Source of the DNA: JAXMAR01 sp046350295
GTDB taxonomy: Bacteria; Planctomycetota; Planctomycetia; Gemmatales; Gemmataceae
NCBI GenBank assembly: GCA_046350295.1
Contig: JAXMAR010000011.1
Location: forward strand, 1 to 64,000
DNA: 64,000 nt
Direction of reading: 5' to 3'
Positions 8,589 to 17,047 of this stretch are shown piece after piece (within the stretch, counting starts at the first letter, position 1; every line of letters begins with the position of its first letter). The position numbers were made by a program, and so were the translations under genes. The notes beneath the pieces are model-generated. The model searched no databases. It was not told the DNA's origin and saw nothing but the letters and a program-made list of their open reading frames with translations.

Positions 8589-9833
8589 TCACGGCGACGG
8601 AGCCGGGTCGCGCATCTTCCACGCCCTGATCCGGCCGACGTTGCGCGCCTCGATCGGCTCGACTTCGGCAAACCCTGCCTGGCTTTCCTCGTCGAGTCCT
8701 TGGTGGAACGCGTTGCTCACAACGATCTCGCCGGGGCCGGCCGCCGCCATCAACCGGGCCGCGACATTGATGCAATCGCCGATGGCGCCCATGTGGGTGC
8801 GGCTGAACGGGCGCAGCGAGACCAGTTGCAGGTCGCCCAGGGCGATGCCGATGTGGAGGCCGCGCGACGCCTGCACGCGATCGATGCGCCGCTGCCAGTG
8901 GTGCGACACCGACTCGCCGATGCTGAGCAGACAGCGCGCCGTTTGCAGCGCGGCCGCAACATCTCCGTTCGATTGCGCGGGAACGCCGAAGAAGCCGATG
9001 ACCTCGTCGCCGACGAACTGGTAGAGCATGCCGCCGTTGTTGATGATCTGATACCGCGCGCGGGAATAGAACGAGGTCAGGCTCTCGCGGACGATGCCCG
9101 CGTCCGGGGTGTCGCGCACATAACTGGAGAACGAGCACAGGTCCCCGAGCAACACGACGACACGGCGATACAGGCCGGGCGGCAGGATTTCGCGTGGCGA
9201 CGCCCGCCCGGCGGAGCGCAGTTGTTGAAGACGCCAGAAGCCCAGATGCCAGAGCATCTCCGCCTTCAAGGGGTCGTGATCGTACTCCTCGAAACTGGCG
9301 CCGCCGAACGCGTAGTAGCCCTTGGTGCGATCGATCGCCTGGCGAACGTCGAGCAGGTTATCGGCCGTGATTTCCGTGATTTCGACCCGGAATCGTTCGC
9401 GCAGGAGAGCGACGAGCCGCTGCTCATCCCAGATTTCCAGGGCCAGGCCGGGGCACAGACAAGCTCGTATGTCGGCCTCCAACGCCTGCCGATCGACGCG
9501 ACGATCCCAATCGAGGACGAGGATCAGTTTCTGGATGCCGTCCAGCGCGGGCGAGCGCTCACCGTATTTGCGCTTGAGGTGGCGCAGCAACATGTCGGTC
9601 GAGTAGCCATACTTGATCTCGACGGCATAAGGCGGAAGCGCGGCCGGCACGATGCGAATGTCGGCGAAGGCGCCGGGCCGGCGGAGCGAATACTCGCGAT
9701 CGATGCGCACGTCTTCCGGCCTCAACCCATCGCCCGCGACGTGCTCGAAACGGCACAGGTCGCAGCAGAGTTCTTCGAGCAACAGGCGGAGCTGGCTGAG
9801 GTAGCTCGTTTCATCCTGTACATGTTGTGTCAT
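8589..9833 (-). CDS. Class III nucleotide cyclase with N-terminal PD-(D/E)XK-like domain
   Basis: A 414-residue soluble protein. Residues 1-150 have a nuclease-fold look: a strand with D58 in ADIRIV, then E72-x-K74 in AVEIKYG, a helix, and a hydrophobic strand KLILVLDWD. Residues 222-410 are a class III cyclase: metal-binding D231 (LLGDLCSF) and D276 (FVGDEVIGFF), and transition-state N356 and R360 in GDCINVAARL. The positions that normally select adenine (Lys and Asp) appear to be Q272 and H347, so the base used is uncertain. No transmembrane or known sensor domain is present. It converges on the sulfatase (9 bases apart) and lies downstream of the prenyltransferase-fold gene on the same strand. 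The cyclase call is firm; the N-terminal call is structural inference. Confidence 0.85.
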   Translation of the reverse strand: MTQHVQDETSYLSQLRLLLEELCCDLCRFEHVAGDGLRPEDVRIDREYSLRRPGAFADIRIVPAALPPYAVEIKYGYSTDMLLRHLKRKYGERSPALDGIQKLILVLDWDRRVDRQALEADIRACLCPGLALEIWDEQRLVALLRERFRVEITEITADNLLDVRQAIDRTKGYYAFGGASFEEYDHDPLKAEMLWHLGFWRLQQLRSAGRASPREILPPGLYRRVVVLLGDLCSFSSYVRDTPDAGIVRESLTSFYSRARYQIINNGGMLYQFVGDEVIGFFGVPAQSNGDVAAALQTARCLLSIGESVSHHWQRRIDRVQASRGLHIGIALGDLQLVSLRPFSRTHMGAIGDCINVAARLMAAAGPGEIVVSNAFHQGLDEESQAGFAEVEPIEARNVGRIRAWKMRDPAPSP

Positions 9834-9875
9834 TCGTGTCCTCGGGCGTGTCTCAAGACTGAGAGACCGGGCCGA

Positions 9876-10877
9876 CTATTTGAGAGGCATCAGATGCCCC
9901 CAACCCAGCAGATGCGGATCGCGCGGCAACGGGTCCGCCGGGGCGAGCCAACCCGTCATCACCAGCGCCCCCACCTGGAAGAACGCCGCGTCCATGTCCG
10001 ACGGGCTGCCCGGGAAATGCCCGAAGCCGCCGTCCGCGTTCCGGCAGGACAGGACCCAGCGGTTCGCCTTTTCGAACGCTCGTTTCACGTCCGCGCGGCC
10101 GCCGCCGAGGTGGCGCAGCGTGAAGACCGCGTCGAAGGTCGCATGCCGGTCGCGCGCCCCGGGGTTGATGAACCAGCTGCCGTTGGCGTGCTGCTCGGCC
10201 AGGCAGCGCTTTACGATCGCGTTCGCCTTGGGGGTCGTCTCGCCGATCAGCCGATAATAGTGGGCGGCATGGAAGGTCGACGCGATGTGTTCCCCGAGAT
10301 AGCCGTCGTCCGCCTGCGCCATCAGGAGCCGGATCTTGCGATCGGCCTCCGCCGGGATCGTCTTGCCGGCGCACAGGTAGGCGAGCGGAAAGAAGCTCGT
10401 CATGTAGAGCGGCATCTTCTTGTAGTCTTCCTTCAGCACGGAATCGAACACCGGCAAAGGATCGAAGCGCGGCGTTACCCCGAGCGCGTGCAGCGCCACC
10501 AGCCCCTGCGTCGTGTTGTACGCCCGCGCCTGGGCCGACTTCGGATCGGCGGTCCCCAGGACGTTGACGAAGGCGCCGTCCTCCTGCTGGCGGGTGAGGA
10601 GAAACGCCTTCGTCTTCTCCTCGTGCGGCAGCTTCCAGCCAAGTGACTTGTGCAGGATGACCGCGTAGACGGTCGGCGCCAGGTCGCTGTAGGCGCTGTC
10701 GGACATGCCGGGATAGTCGCGGTGAATGCCAGGTTGAAAGGAGCCGTCGGCGCGGGCGGTCTTGGCGAAGAAAGCTTTGAGCCCGGCGCGGACGTCGTCG
10801 GGCGCCGGAGCCTGAGCGCCGACATTCGAGGGCGCGACCAGAACGGAACCGATGAGAAGGTTGCGAAGGGTGACCAT
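9876..10877 (-). CDS. Secreted prenyltransferase/squalene-cyclase-fold repeat protein
   Basis: A 333-residue protein begins with a signal peptide (MVTLRNLLIGSVLVAPSNVGAQ) and continues as alpha/alpha-barrel repeats. The QxDGxF/W-type turns typical of the fold are visible: RADGSFQPG, QQEDGAFVN, HANGSWFINPG and NADGGFGHFPG. Squalene-hopene cyclases are about twice as long and have a DxDD motif that I do not see, so this is more likely a binding or structural member of the fold than a cyclase. It is exported. A longer reading from 10931 would put 18 residues before the signal and cross the start of the divergent WD40 gene, so I use 10877. Only about 50 bases separate it from the divergent gene. 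Role unknown. Confidence 0.75.
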   Translation of the reverse strand: MVTLRNLLIGSVLVAPSNVGAQAPAPDDVRAGLKAFFAKTARADGSFQPGIHRDYPGMSDSAYSDLAPTVYAVILHKSLGWKLPHEEKTKAFLLTRQQEDGAFVNVLGTADPKSAQARAYNTTQGLVALHALGVTPRFDPLPVFDSVLKEDYKKMPLYMTSFFPLAYLCAGKTIPAEADRKIRLLMAQADDGYLGEHIASTFHAAHYYRLIGETTPKANAIVKRCLAEQHANGSWFINPGARDRHATFDAVFTLRHLGGGRADVKRAFEKANRWVLSCRNADGGFGHFPGSPSDMDAAFFQVGALVMTGWLAPADPLPRDPHLLGWGHLMPLK

Positions 10878-10929
10878 GTCGCCTATGCTAGCGACGTTCG
10901 TGAGCCGCCGCAATCGTCTGGAGTTCACC

Positions 10930-11892
10930 ATGTCCTATCGGCTTGCTTTCCTGGTCTTCGCGATAACTCTTCCCACCGCGTCCGCTCAAGAGCCGATCAC
11001 GCTGAAGAAGCTCCCCGGCTGGGTCGGCGCCCTCGCCTGGGCGCCCGACAACAAACGCCTCGCCATCGGCACAGGGGACGGCTCGATCTCGATCTGGGAC
11101 GCGGAGCGCGGCAAGAAACAGCGCGATCTCGACGGGCATCGGGGGTCTGTCAGCGCGTTGGTTTTCGCAACTCTAGGTTTCGAGCCGGAAAAGAGTCCCC
11201 TCGTTAGCGGGGGCCAGGACGGGTCGATGTTGATATACACTTTCGAAAAAGAAGAGCCGGTGATGACGTTAACGCGCCGAAGCGCGGTGCTTTGCCTGGC
11301 ATCTTTCAAAACCGTTCTCTGGAGTGGGAGCGTAGACGGCTTCATCGGCCGCTGGGCGCCGCGCGATGCCAAGAGTTATAGAGCATTCGGCGAGCACACC
11401 AGCTGGGTCAACAGCCTCGCAATCGATCGCGACGCCAAACTCCTTGCCAGCGGTAGTTCGGACAACACGGTCCGCCTCTGGTCGCTCGAAACCGAAAAGC
11501 CGCTGCACACCTTCCACATCAAAGAAGGCGAAGTCCGCTCCGTCTCCCTTTCGCCCGACGGCAAAACTCTGGCTGCCGGCATTCGCTACGGCGGGCTGAA
11601 AGTCTGGGACGTGGAGACGAAGAAGCTGCTCGCCGATCTTCATCTCTATCCGGACGAGACGTGGGCCGTCCGCTTCACACCCGACGGCAAGGCGCTCGCG
11701 TGCGCCGGCGGGGCCTGGAACAAGCCGAGCGCGGTTCACCTCTTTCGCGCCGGCGATTGGAAGGAGACAAAGATGCTGCCGTTGACCGGCGAAGGTCTCT
11801 GCCTGGCGATCTCCAACGACGGCCGCCGCCTCGCCGCCGGAACCTGGGACCGCACGGTTCGCATCTGGCCCCTGGAAAGCGACCCAAAGTAG
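10930..11892 (+). CDS. Secreted WD40-repeat protein
   Basis: A 320-residue protein with a signal peptide (MSYRLAFLVFAITLPTASAQ) followed by about seven WD40 blades filling the rest. Blade ends such as GSISIWD, GFIGRWA, NTVRLWS, GGLKVWD and RTVRIWP mark the repeats. Such propellers bind proteins; exported single-propeller WD40 proteins are common in planctomycetes and rare elsewhere. I chose the ATG at 10930 because the signal peptide begins there; the upstream ATG at 10852 would overlap the divergent prenyltransferase-fold gene. The segment from about 11160 to 11400 is less GC-rich than the flanks. Partner unknown. Confidence 0.85.
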   Translation: MSYRLAFLVFAITLPTASAQEPITLKKLPGWVGALAWAPDNKRLAIGTGDGSISIWDAERGKKQRDLDGHRGSVSALVFATLGFEPEKSPLVSGGQDGSMLIYTFEKEEPVMTLTRRSAVLCLASFKTVLWSGSVDGFIGRWAPRDAKSYRAFGEHTSWVNSLAIDRDAKLLASGSSDNTVRLWSLETEKPLHTFHIKEGEVRSVSLSPDGKTLAAGIRYGGLKVWDVETKKLLADLHLYPDETWAVRFTPDGKALACAGGAWNKPSAVHLFRAGDWKETKMLPLTGEGLCLAISNDGRRLAAGTWDRTVRIWPLESDPK

Positions 11893-11937
11893 GCAATCCT
11901 ACCATCCGCGCCGTCAACCGGTGAAGAACGTCGAACC

Positions 11938-12495
11938 ATGTTCCGTTACGCCCTCCCGATCCTCGCCGCCGCCCTCGCCATCGACCTCGTCCGTTTCTGG
12001 CTCCATTCCTTCCCCGATCCCGGTATTGGCGGCGCCTTGCTCTTCCAACTCGGCTGCCCTTCCCTCGCAGTAATCGCCCTTATCCAAGGAGGCCGCTTGG
12101 GCGTCGTGCTCGATCGCTTCCTTTGCCGGAACCCACCTGACAATGCCCCCTCATTCGTTCGCTCCTGGGGCTTCCTGCAAGCGCTGCTCGCGGCGATCCT
12201 TCTCTTCTTGGCAACGAAACTCTTCCCCGACCGAATTGTCCCGGATCCTATCCCGCGCTACGCCGTAGGCCGAACCTCGGTCTTTCTCCTTGCGTCCGGA
12301 ATATGGCTACTATTTCTGAAAGGTTGGTTCGAACTGCTGGCCGGTATCTCCGTCCGCCGCGTGCAACAGTTCTGGCGCAGCTTGACCCCAGGCCGCAAGC
12401 TGGCCTTTGTCACGGTCTACTACGGTTCCTCGGGCCTACTGTTGTTGCTGCCGTCGCTTTACCTCGTCAACCTGGTGCTGAGTCTGTCAATATGA
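11938..12495 (+). CDS. Small integral membrane protein, unknown
   Basis: A 185-residue protein with about five hydrophobic helices (around residues 4-20, 32-52, 78-98, 120-140 and 155-182) joined by short basic loops. There are no recognised motifs. It follows the WD40 gene by 45 bases and precedes the NADAR reading frame by 13, so the three may be co-transcribed. The gene is lower in GC than most of the window. Not recognised. Confidence 0.6.
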   Translation: MFRYALPILAAALAIDLVRFWLHSFPDPGIGGALLFQLGCPSLAVIALIQGGRLGVVLDRFLCRNPPDNAPSFVRSWGFLQALLAAILLFLATKLFPDRIVPDPIPRYAVGRTSVFLLASGIWLLFLKGWFELLAGISVRRVQQFWRSLTPGRKLAFVTVYYGSSGLLLLLPSLYLVNLVLSLSI

Positions 12496-12508
12496 CGATA
12501 GGGGTTCC

Positions 12509-12948
12509 ATGCCCGCCTTCTTCTACTCGACCATCGGCCCATTCGGCTGCTTCTCCAACTTCTCCCGTCAAGGCTTCGAACTCGACGGCCGCTATTGGCT
12601 CACCTCCGAGCATTACTTCCAGGCGCAAAAGTTCCCCGATTCCCCTCACGCCGAGCGCATCGCAAAGGCGCGCACGCCAAAGGAAGCCGCCCGCCTCGGT
12701 CGCGATCGCTCGGTTCGCCTCCGCCTGATTGGGAAGCGGTCAAGGACGACGTGATGCGCCGCGCCGTCCTCAAGAAGTTCCAGGCGCACGCCGACCTCCG
12801 CGCCACCCTGCTCGACACCGGCGACGAGGAACTGGTGGAAAACGCCCCCGGCGACTACTACTGGGGCTGCGGCGCCGATGGCAGCGGCAAGAACATGCTC
12901 GGCAGGATCTTGATGGAGGTCCGCGCCGCGCTGCGAAAAGGAGGGTGA
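12509..12948 (+). pseudogene. NADAR-domain (YbiA/DUF1768-like) gene, frame broken near 12713
   Basis: The first 70 residues from the ATG at 12509 are a clear NADAR start: FFYSTIGPFGCFSNFS, then the RYWLTSEHYFQAQKF block and TPKEAARLGRDRSV. After this the frame runs into a stop at 12754, while the second half (PPDWEAVKDDVMRRAVLKKF ... NAPGDYYWGCGADGSGKNMLGRILMEVR) continues in another frame to 12948. The 440-base total is one short of a multiple of three; adding one C at the CG near 12713 joins both halves into about 146 residues. NADAR proteins act on ADP-ribose-type or modified N-glycosidic substrates, and YbiA-type members are linked to riboflavin intermediates. Either a decayed gene or a single-base read error. 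Confidence 0.75.
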
Positions 12949-12950
12949 TC

Positions 12951-13247
12951 ATGGCGCCGCCCGCCGGCAAGTGGTCCTTCGCCCTGGGCTCCTTCGTCTG
13001 CGCCGGCGGCGCGCTGGTCTTGCTGTCACTCCGCCTCTTCCTCGACACCCCCGGATTGGGCGTGGTCGGATTCCTCATTCTCACCATCACCGTCCCGTCC
13101 GCGTTCCTCGCGCTTGCCCTTGGCCTTTTCATAGGCGTCGCCGGTTTCGCGCTTGAAACCGGAAGACGCCGCGCTTTAGCATTGCTCGGTGTGATCGTGT
13201 GCGGCGGCATCTTCGCCGCCGCATGGATTCTCTATGTCCAAGCCTGA
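12951..13247 (+). CDS. Small membrane protein, unknown
   Basis: A 98-residue protein made almost wholly of three hydrophobic helices (about residues 8-26, 34-60 and 75-96) with short charged turns. The ATG at 12951 is two bases after the NADAR stop and is preceded by GGAGGG, a good ribosome-binding site, so it is likely co-translated with that gene. No motif is recognised. Confidence 0.6.
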   Translation: MAPPAGKWSFALGSFVCAGGALVLLSLRLFLDTPGLGVVGFLILTITVPSAFLALALGLFIGVAGFALETGRRRALALLGVIVCGGIFAAAWILYVQA

Positions 13248-13264
13248 AACTGCGAGGAGCCACA

Positions 13265-13693
13265 ATGCCCCGCCTCCTGGCCGCCCTCCTTCTTGTCGTC
13301 CCTTTCTGCGCCAGCGCCGGCGACGCCGTCAAAGCCGAACTCAAGAAGGTCGAAGGAACCTGGCAGCTCGTCTCCGCCGTCAAGGACGGCAAGGCGACGC
13401 CGGAAGAAACCGTCAAGATGATCCGCGTCGTCATCAAGGACGGCAAGCACTCGGTCTTCTTCGGCGACAAGGCCGCCGTCAAGGAGATCCCCTTCGCCAT
13501 CGATCCGAGCAAAAATCCCAAGGAGACGACGGACACATTGCCGGACGGGAAGCAGATCAAGGGAATCTACAAGCTCGAAGGCGACATGCTCACCAGCTGC
13601 GTCGCCGAAACGGGCAAGGACCGGCCCACCGAGTTCGCCGCCAGGGCCGGCTCCGGTCACACGCTGCGCGTGTTCAAGCGCGTTACACCATAG
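13265..13693 (+). CDS. Secreted TIGR03067-type planctomycete protein
   Basis: A 142-residue exported protein has a signal peptide (MPRLLAALLLVVPFCASAG) and then the TIGR03067 signature: KVEGTWQLVSAVKDGK near the start of the mature protein and a lipocalin-like series of strands ending RVFKRV. Planctomycetes carry many copies of this domain; its function is unknown and a small beta-barrel is likely. A GAGGAG ribosome-binding site lies about 7 bases before the ATG at 13265. It follows the small membrane gene by 17 bases. Confidence 0.8.
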   Translation: MPRLLAALLLVVPFCASAGDAVKAELKKVEGTWQLVSAVKDGKATPEETVKMIRVVIKDGKHSVFFGDKAAVKEIPFAIDPSKNPKETTDTLPDGKQIKGIYKLEGDMLTSCVAETGKDRPTEFAARAGSGHTLRVFKRVTP

Positions 13694-13698
13694 CGGGG

Positions 13699-14541
13699 TC
13701 ACTCGCCCGGGTCGCGCAACTTGAGAGAGATGCCGTCCCCCTCGTAGAAGACGTCGAGTACAAATCGCTCCATCTGGCCACCAACCGCCGCCTCGACGAA
13801 GCCGGTGTACGCCCTGGCCCCCTTGCGCTCCAGCGCGATCTTCTGGATCTTCACCCCTTTCAAGCCCGGTCGCGCCCGCCATTCGCTCAGCAGCAATGCG
13901 CGCGCCTGACGTTCGATTTCGGCCGGCTCGGGGGCCCAGGGAATGGTGAGAAACGCGACCAGAACGCCGACACAGCCGGCCACGCCAAATCCACCGTAGC
14001 GCAGCGCCGGCCACCACGTCCGGGCAAGGAACGCCTCGTGCGCGCGATCCAACATGGCCCCGACCAGGAGACCGGACATGGGGCCGGCGGCGATGATCCC
14101 GAAAAACATGAAGCCCGAGAACCTCCCGTGGACCGACAACAGGGCGTTCGGGATGAGGACCAGCGCCGGCGCCAGGCCGAAAATGGCGCAGATGATCGTC
14201 GCGATGTCCGGCCGCGCCAGGGCGCCGCGAATGCGCCGCTCCGCCATGGCGATGAGCGCCCCAGCGAAAACCCCAACGGCCGCTCCGACGATCACGCCTA
14301 TCCAAAGATAATCGACTGCTCCGCACAGCCAGCAGCACGCGGCCCCGACGCCGGGCCCCGCCAGAAGGCCAACCAGTGCGCCGAAAAGCATGTTTCCGGA
14401 GGAGCGCTCCCCCGACGCGGCCACTTCGTTCCCATCCGCATGCGCATCCGAGGCGCGTTCCAGCGGCAAAGACTCATTCGCAGCCGCCTTCACGGATGTC
14501 GGCTTCGCTTGGATTCGGTCATCGTCGGGTTGCTCGTGCAT
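13699..14541 (-). CDS. Membrane protein with soluble C-terminal domain, unknown
   Basis: A 280-residue protein. An acidic, polar N-terminal 50 residues is followed by about six hydrophobic helices (residues about 52-75, 80-105, 113-130, 140-160 and 180-200 among them), then a soluble C-terminal domain of about 75 residues with alternating strands (KGVKIQKIALERKG, ERFVLDVFYEGDGISLKL). A longer reading from further upstream would run through the opposite ferredoxin and ferrochelatase genes and is not credible, so I start at the ATG at 14541. It converges on the TIGR03067 gene (5 bases apart). Not recognised. Confidence 0.6.
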   Translation of the reverse strand: MHEQPDDDRIQAKPTSVKAAANESLPLERASDAHADGNEVAASGERSSGNMLFGALVGLLAGPGVGAACCWLCGAVDYLWIGVIVGAAVGVFAGALIAMAERRIRGALARPDIATIICAIFGLAPALVLIPNALLSVHGRFSGFMFFGIIAAGPMSGLLVGAMLDRAHEAFLARTWWPALRYGGFGVAGCVGVLVAFLTIPWAPEPAEIERQARALLLSEWRARPGLKGVKIQKIALERKGARAYTGFVEAAVGGQMERFVLDVFYEGDGISLKLRDPGE

Positions 14542-14715
14542 GGTGTTTCGCCGTCCCAATCGACATCCTATTCGGCCCCATACTATCCTCTGGACATTGC
14601 CGCCGCTACCTGCTAGGGATATGGGTACAAACAAGTCCGACGCAGGCTCATACACCCGTAGATGAGTCGTATTTCCAAGGGCTCCAGGCTGCGGGCTGGA
14701 GTTGGGTGGGTCCCC

Positions 14716-15027
14716 ATGACGCACACTGTTTGCGAACCTTGCTTCGACTGCAAGTACACCGATTGCGTGGCCGTCTGCCCCGTCGAGTGCTTCTATCAAG
14801 ACGATATGATGCTGTACATCGACCCGGCCGACTGCATCGATTGCGAGGCTTGCGTTCCCGAGTGCCCGGTCGAGGCCATCTTCGCCGAGGCCAACGTCCC
14901 CAGCCAGTGGGCGAACTACACGCCGATGAACGCCGAGCGCTCCGCGGCCATCAAGGCGGACGGCAGCGGCCACATCACCGAGAAGGGTGACGCCAAGGAA
15001 GGGCCGCAGTGCAAGAAGAAGGCGTAA
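14716..15027 (+). CDS. fdxA: 7Fe-type ferredoxin
   Basis: A 103-residue cytosolic electron carrier. The order [14 protein letters not shown] then [12 protein letters not shown] is that of the Azotobacter FdI/FdxA group, which binds one [3Fe-4S] and one [4Fe-4S] cluster; the [15 protein letters not shown] bridge between the cluster motifs is also typical. The C-terminal extension is lysine-rich. The ATG at 14716 gives MTHTVCEPC, the usual short start; an in-frame ATG at 14662 would add 18 basic residues. Ferrochelatase follows after 12 bases, so it probably heads the fdxA-hemH-inositol phosphatase operon. Confidence 0.9.
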   Translation: MTHTVCEPCFDCKYTDCVAVCPVECFYQDDMMLYIDPADCIDCEACVPECPVEAIFAEANVPSQWANYTPMNAERSAAIKADGSGHITEKGDAKEGPQCKKKA

Positions 15028-15039
15028 GACGCAGCTGAG

Positions 15040-16095
15040 ATGAAAGAAGACGACAACAGGGGGCCGACGCCCCCCGCTCGCCACGGGAGCCCGCGGGCCA
15101 ACGCTCGTGGGCTCGGCGTGCTTCTGGTCCAGCTGGGCACGCCCGACGCGCCGACCGCCACGGCGCTGCGCCCCTATCTCAAGCAGTTTCTCTCCGACCC
15201 GCGCGTCATCGAGGTCCCGCGCTGGAAGTGGTGGTTCATCCTCCGCCTCATCCTTCGCAAGCGCCCCGCCGCCTCCGCCGCCAAGTATGCCCGCATCTGG
15301 GATCCCGTGACGGGCTCCCCCCTGCTCCACTGGACGATGAAGCAGACCGAGGCGCTCAAGCGTCTCTTCCCCGATGTTCCCGTCCGCTTCGGCATGCAGG
15401 TCGGCAGCCCTTCGGTGGCGACCGTCCTGCGCGAGATGATCGCCGCCGGCGTGGATCGCCTCATCGTCTTGCCGATGTATCCCCAATACTCGGCGACCAC
15501 CAGCGCCTCCGCCACGGACGCCCTTTTCCACACGCTCCTCAAGGAACGGCGCGTGCCGGCCCTGCGCATCGTCCCTCCCTACTACGAGCACCCCGCGTAC
15601 ATCGACGCCGTCGTCCAGGTCATCCGCGACGACCTCGCCAGGCTACCCTGGCAGCCAGAGCATTTTCTCCTCAGCTTCCACGGCATCCCGATCCAGTACG
15701 CGCGCGACGGCGATCCCTACGCGACGCATGTGAACCGCACGACGCGGCTGCTCGTGGACAGGCTCGGCTGGTCGCGCGATCGGTGGACGCAAACCTATCA
15801 GTCGCAGTTCGGGCGGGATCGCTGGCTGCGTCCTTCCACGGATGAGACCTTGACCAAGCTGGCCAAGCGCGGCGTGAAACGGGTCTTCGTCGCCATGCCC
15901 GGCTTCACGGCGGACTGCCTGGAGACGCTGGACGAGATCGGCAACGAGTCGCGCGAGGTCTTCTGCCACGCGGGCGGCGAGTCGCTCCGGGCCTGCCCCT
16001 GCCTGAACGACCACCCGGCCTGGATCGAGGCGATGCGGACGATCCTGACCGAAGAGGGCGTCGGCTGGCTCGCGCCAAAGGAAGGCCATCCATGA
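15040..16095 (+). CDS. hemH: Ferrochelatase
   Basis: A 351-residue protein matching ferrochelatase along its length: GVLLVQLGTPDAPTATALRPYLKQFLSDPRV at the start, the PMYPQYSATT block, the metal-handling His of LLSFHGIP, the TYQSQFGRDRWLRPST segment and the C-terminal PGFTADCLETLDEIGNESRE. It inserts ferrous iron into protoporphyrin IX (or coproporphyrin III in some lineages) as the last step of heme synthesis. The first 20 residues are a disordered Pro/Arg-rich extension, so a later start is possible. It lies between fdxA and an inositol phosphatase gene that overlaps its stop by ATGA. A heme supply fits the cytochrome-type proteins in this window. Confidence 0.95.
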   Translation: MKEDDNRGPTPPARHGSPRANARGLGVLLVQLGTPDAPTATALRPYLKQFLSDPRVIEVPRWKWWFILRLILRKRPAASAAKYARIWDPVTGSPLLHWTMKQTEALKRLFPDVPVRFGMQVGSPSVATVLREMIAAGVDRLIVLPMYPQYSATTSASATDALFHTLLKERRVPALRIVPPYYEHPAYIDAVVQVIRDDLARLPWQPEHFLLSFHGIPIQYARDGDPYATHVNRTTRLLVDRLGWSRDRWTQTYQSQFGRDRWLRPSTDETLTKLAKRGVKRVFVAMPGFTADCLETLDEIGNESREVFCHAGGESLRACPCLNDHPAWIEAMRTILTEEGVGWLAPKEGHP

Positions 16096-16898
16096 ATACG
16101 CTCGAACAATACTCCGAAGCCGCCCAGGAAGCCGCCCGCCGCGCCGCCGTCGTGCTCGAACAGTGGCGGCCGCGCTTCCAGGTGCGTGAGAAGGGCCGCG
16201 CCGATTTGGTGACCGACGCCGATCACGCGTCGCAGCAGGCCATCTTCGCGTATCTGGGGAGCCGCTTCCCCGCTCATCAGTTCCTCGGCGAGGAGGACGC
16301 CCAGCAGCGCGGCCGGCCCGGTCCCGATGCGGCGCCGACGTGGATCGTCGATCCCATCGACGGTACCACCAACTACGTCCACGATTGCCCGCTCTACTGC
16401 ATCTCCATCGGACTGCAGATCGGCGGCGAACTTGTCGTCGGCGTCGTGCTCGATCCTGTGCGTGCGGAGATGTTCCATGCCGCCAAGGGACACGGGGCCT
16501 GGCTCAATGAGCGCCGGCTCCGCACCAGCGACACCGCCGATCTCGGCGCCGCCCTCCTCGCAACCGGCTTTCCGCCCGATCTGCGCGGCCACGAGGAGAC
16601 GCTCGATTGGTGGCGCTACTTCTCCTTCAAGGCGCGCTCCCTGCGCCGGACCGGCTCGACGGCGCTGAACATGGCTTACGTGGCGGCGGGGCGGTTCGAC
16701 GGTTACTGGGCCTTCGATAACCACGTCTGGGACGTCGCCGGCGCCACCGTGCTTGTCCGTGAAGCGGGCGGGGTGGTCACCAATGTCGACGGCTCCGCGT
16801 ACGACGCCTACACGCCGGACGCCCTGGCCACGAATGGCCCGCTCCATCCGCAACTCGTCGACATCTTCCGCGCAGGCGACACAACCGTTAAGGCCTGA
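16092..16898 (+). CDS. Inositol monophosphatase family protein
   Basis: A 268-residue soluble enzyme with all the family motifs: FLGEEDAQ (metal-binding Glu), WIVDPIDGTTNYVHD and WDVAGATVLVREAGG. Two or three Mg2+ ions held by these acidic residues catalyse phosphate removal from inositol-1-phosphate or a related sugar phosphate such as histidinol or fructose bisphosphate. The ATG overlaps the hemH stop (ATGA), showing co-translation. The length is normal (about 265). The family is certain; the true substrate cannot be read from the sequence. Confidence 0.9.
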   Translation: MNTLEQYSEAAQEAARRAAVVLEQWRPRFQVREKGRADLVTDADHASQQAIFAYLGSRFPAHQFLGEEDAQQRGRPGPDAAPTWIVDPIDGTTNYVHDCPLYCISIGLQIGGELVVGVVLDPVRAEMFHAAKGHGAWLNERRLRTSDTADLGAALLATGFPPDLRGHEETLDWWRYFSFKARSLRRTGSTALNMAYVAAGRFDGYWAFDNHVWDVAGATVLVREAGGVVTNVDGSAYDAYTPDALATNGPLHPQLVDIFRAGDTTVKA

Positions 16899-16951
16899 TC
16901 CCCAAGCGGATGATTTGCGGCATCTGGGCATTTCAGCCCGACTCTACGCGT

Positions 16952-16957
16952 TATAAT
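16952..16957 (+). promoter_or_regulatory. Possible sigma70 -10 box before the giant gene pair
   Basis: A perfect TATAAT lies 91 bases before the ATG at 17048, inside the 149-base gap after the inositol phosphatase gene. The corresponding -35 region (about 16929-16934) is poor, so this is only a candidate promoter. Confidence 0.35.
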
Positions 16958-17047
16958 GGGCGGGTGCGGCGCCGCTAGTCGCCTCGCGCTTGGCGAAAGG
17001 CGCCCCACGGCCGTTGTCCCTTCGTGCCCCCCGTGGTTCTCGACCCG

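Noticed and set aside
8589..10877. Pycsar- or CBASS-like defence operon around the cyclase
   Set aside because: No membrane, nuclease or phospholipase effector gene with a nucleotide sensor lies beside it; the neighbours are a sulfatase and a prenyltransferase-fold protein.
9876..10877. Functional squalene-hopene cyclase
   Set aside because: Half the usual length, has a signal peptide, and the catalytic DxDD motif is absent.
13699..15591. Long minus-strand frame reaching into the ferredoxin and ferrochelatase genes
   Set aside because: Only the part after the ATG at 14541 has membrane helices and sensible composition; the rest is opposite well-supported genes.
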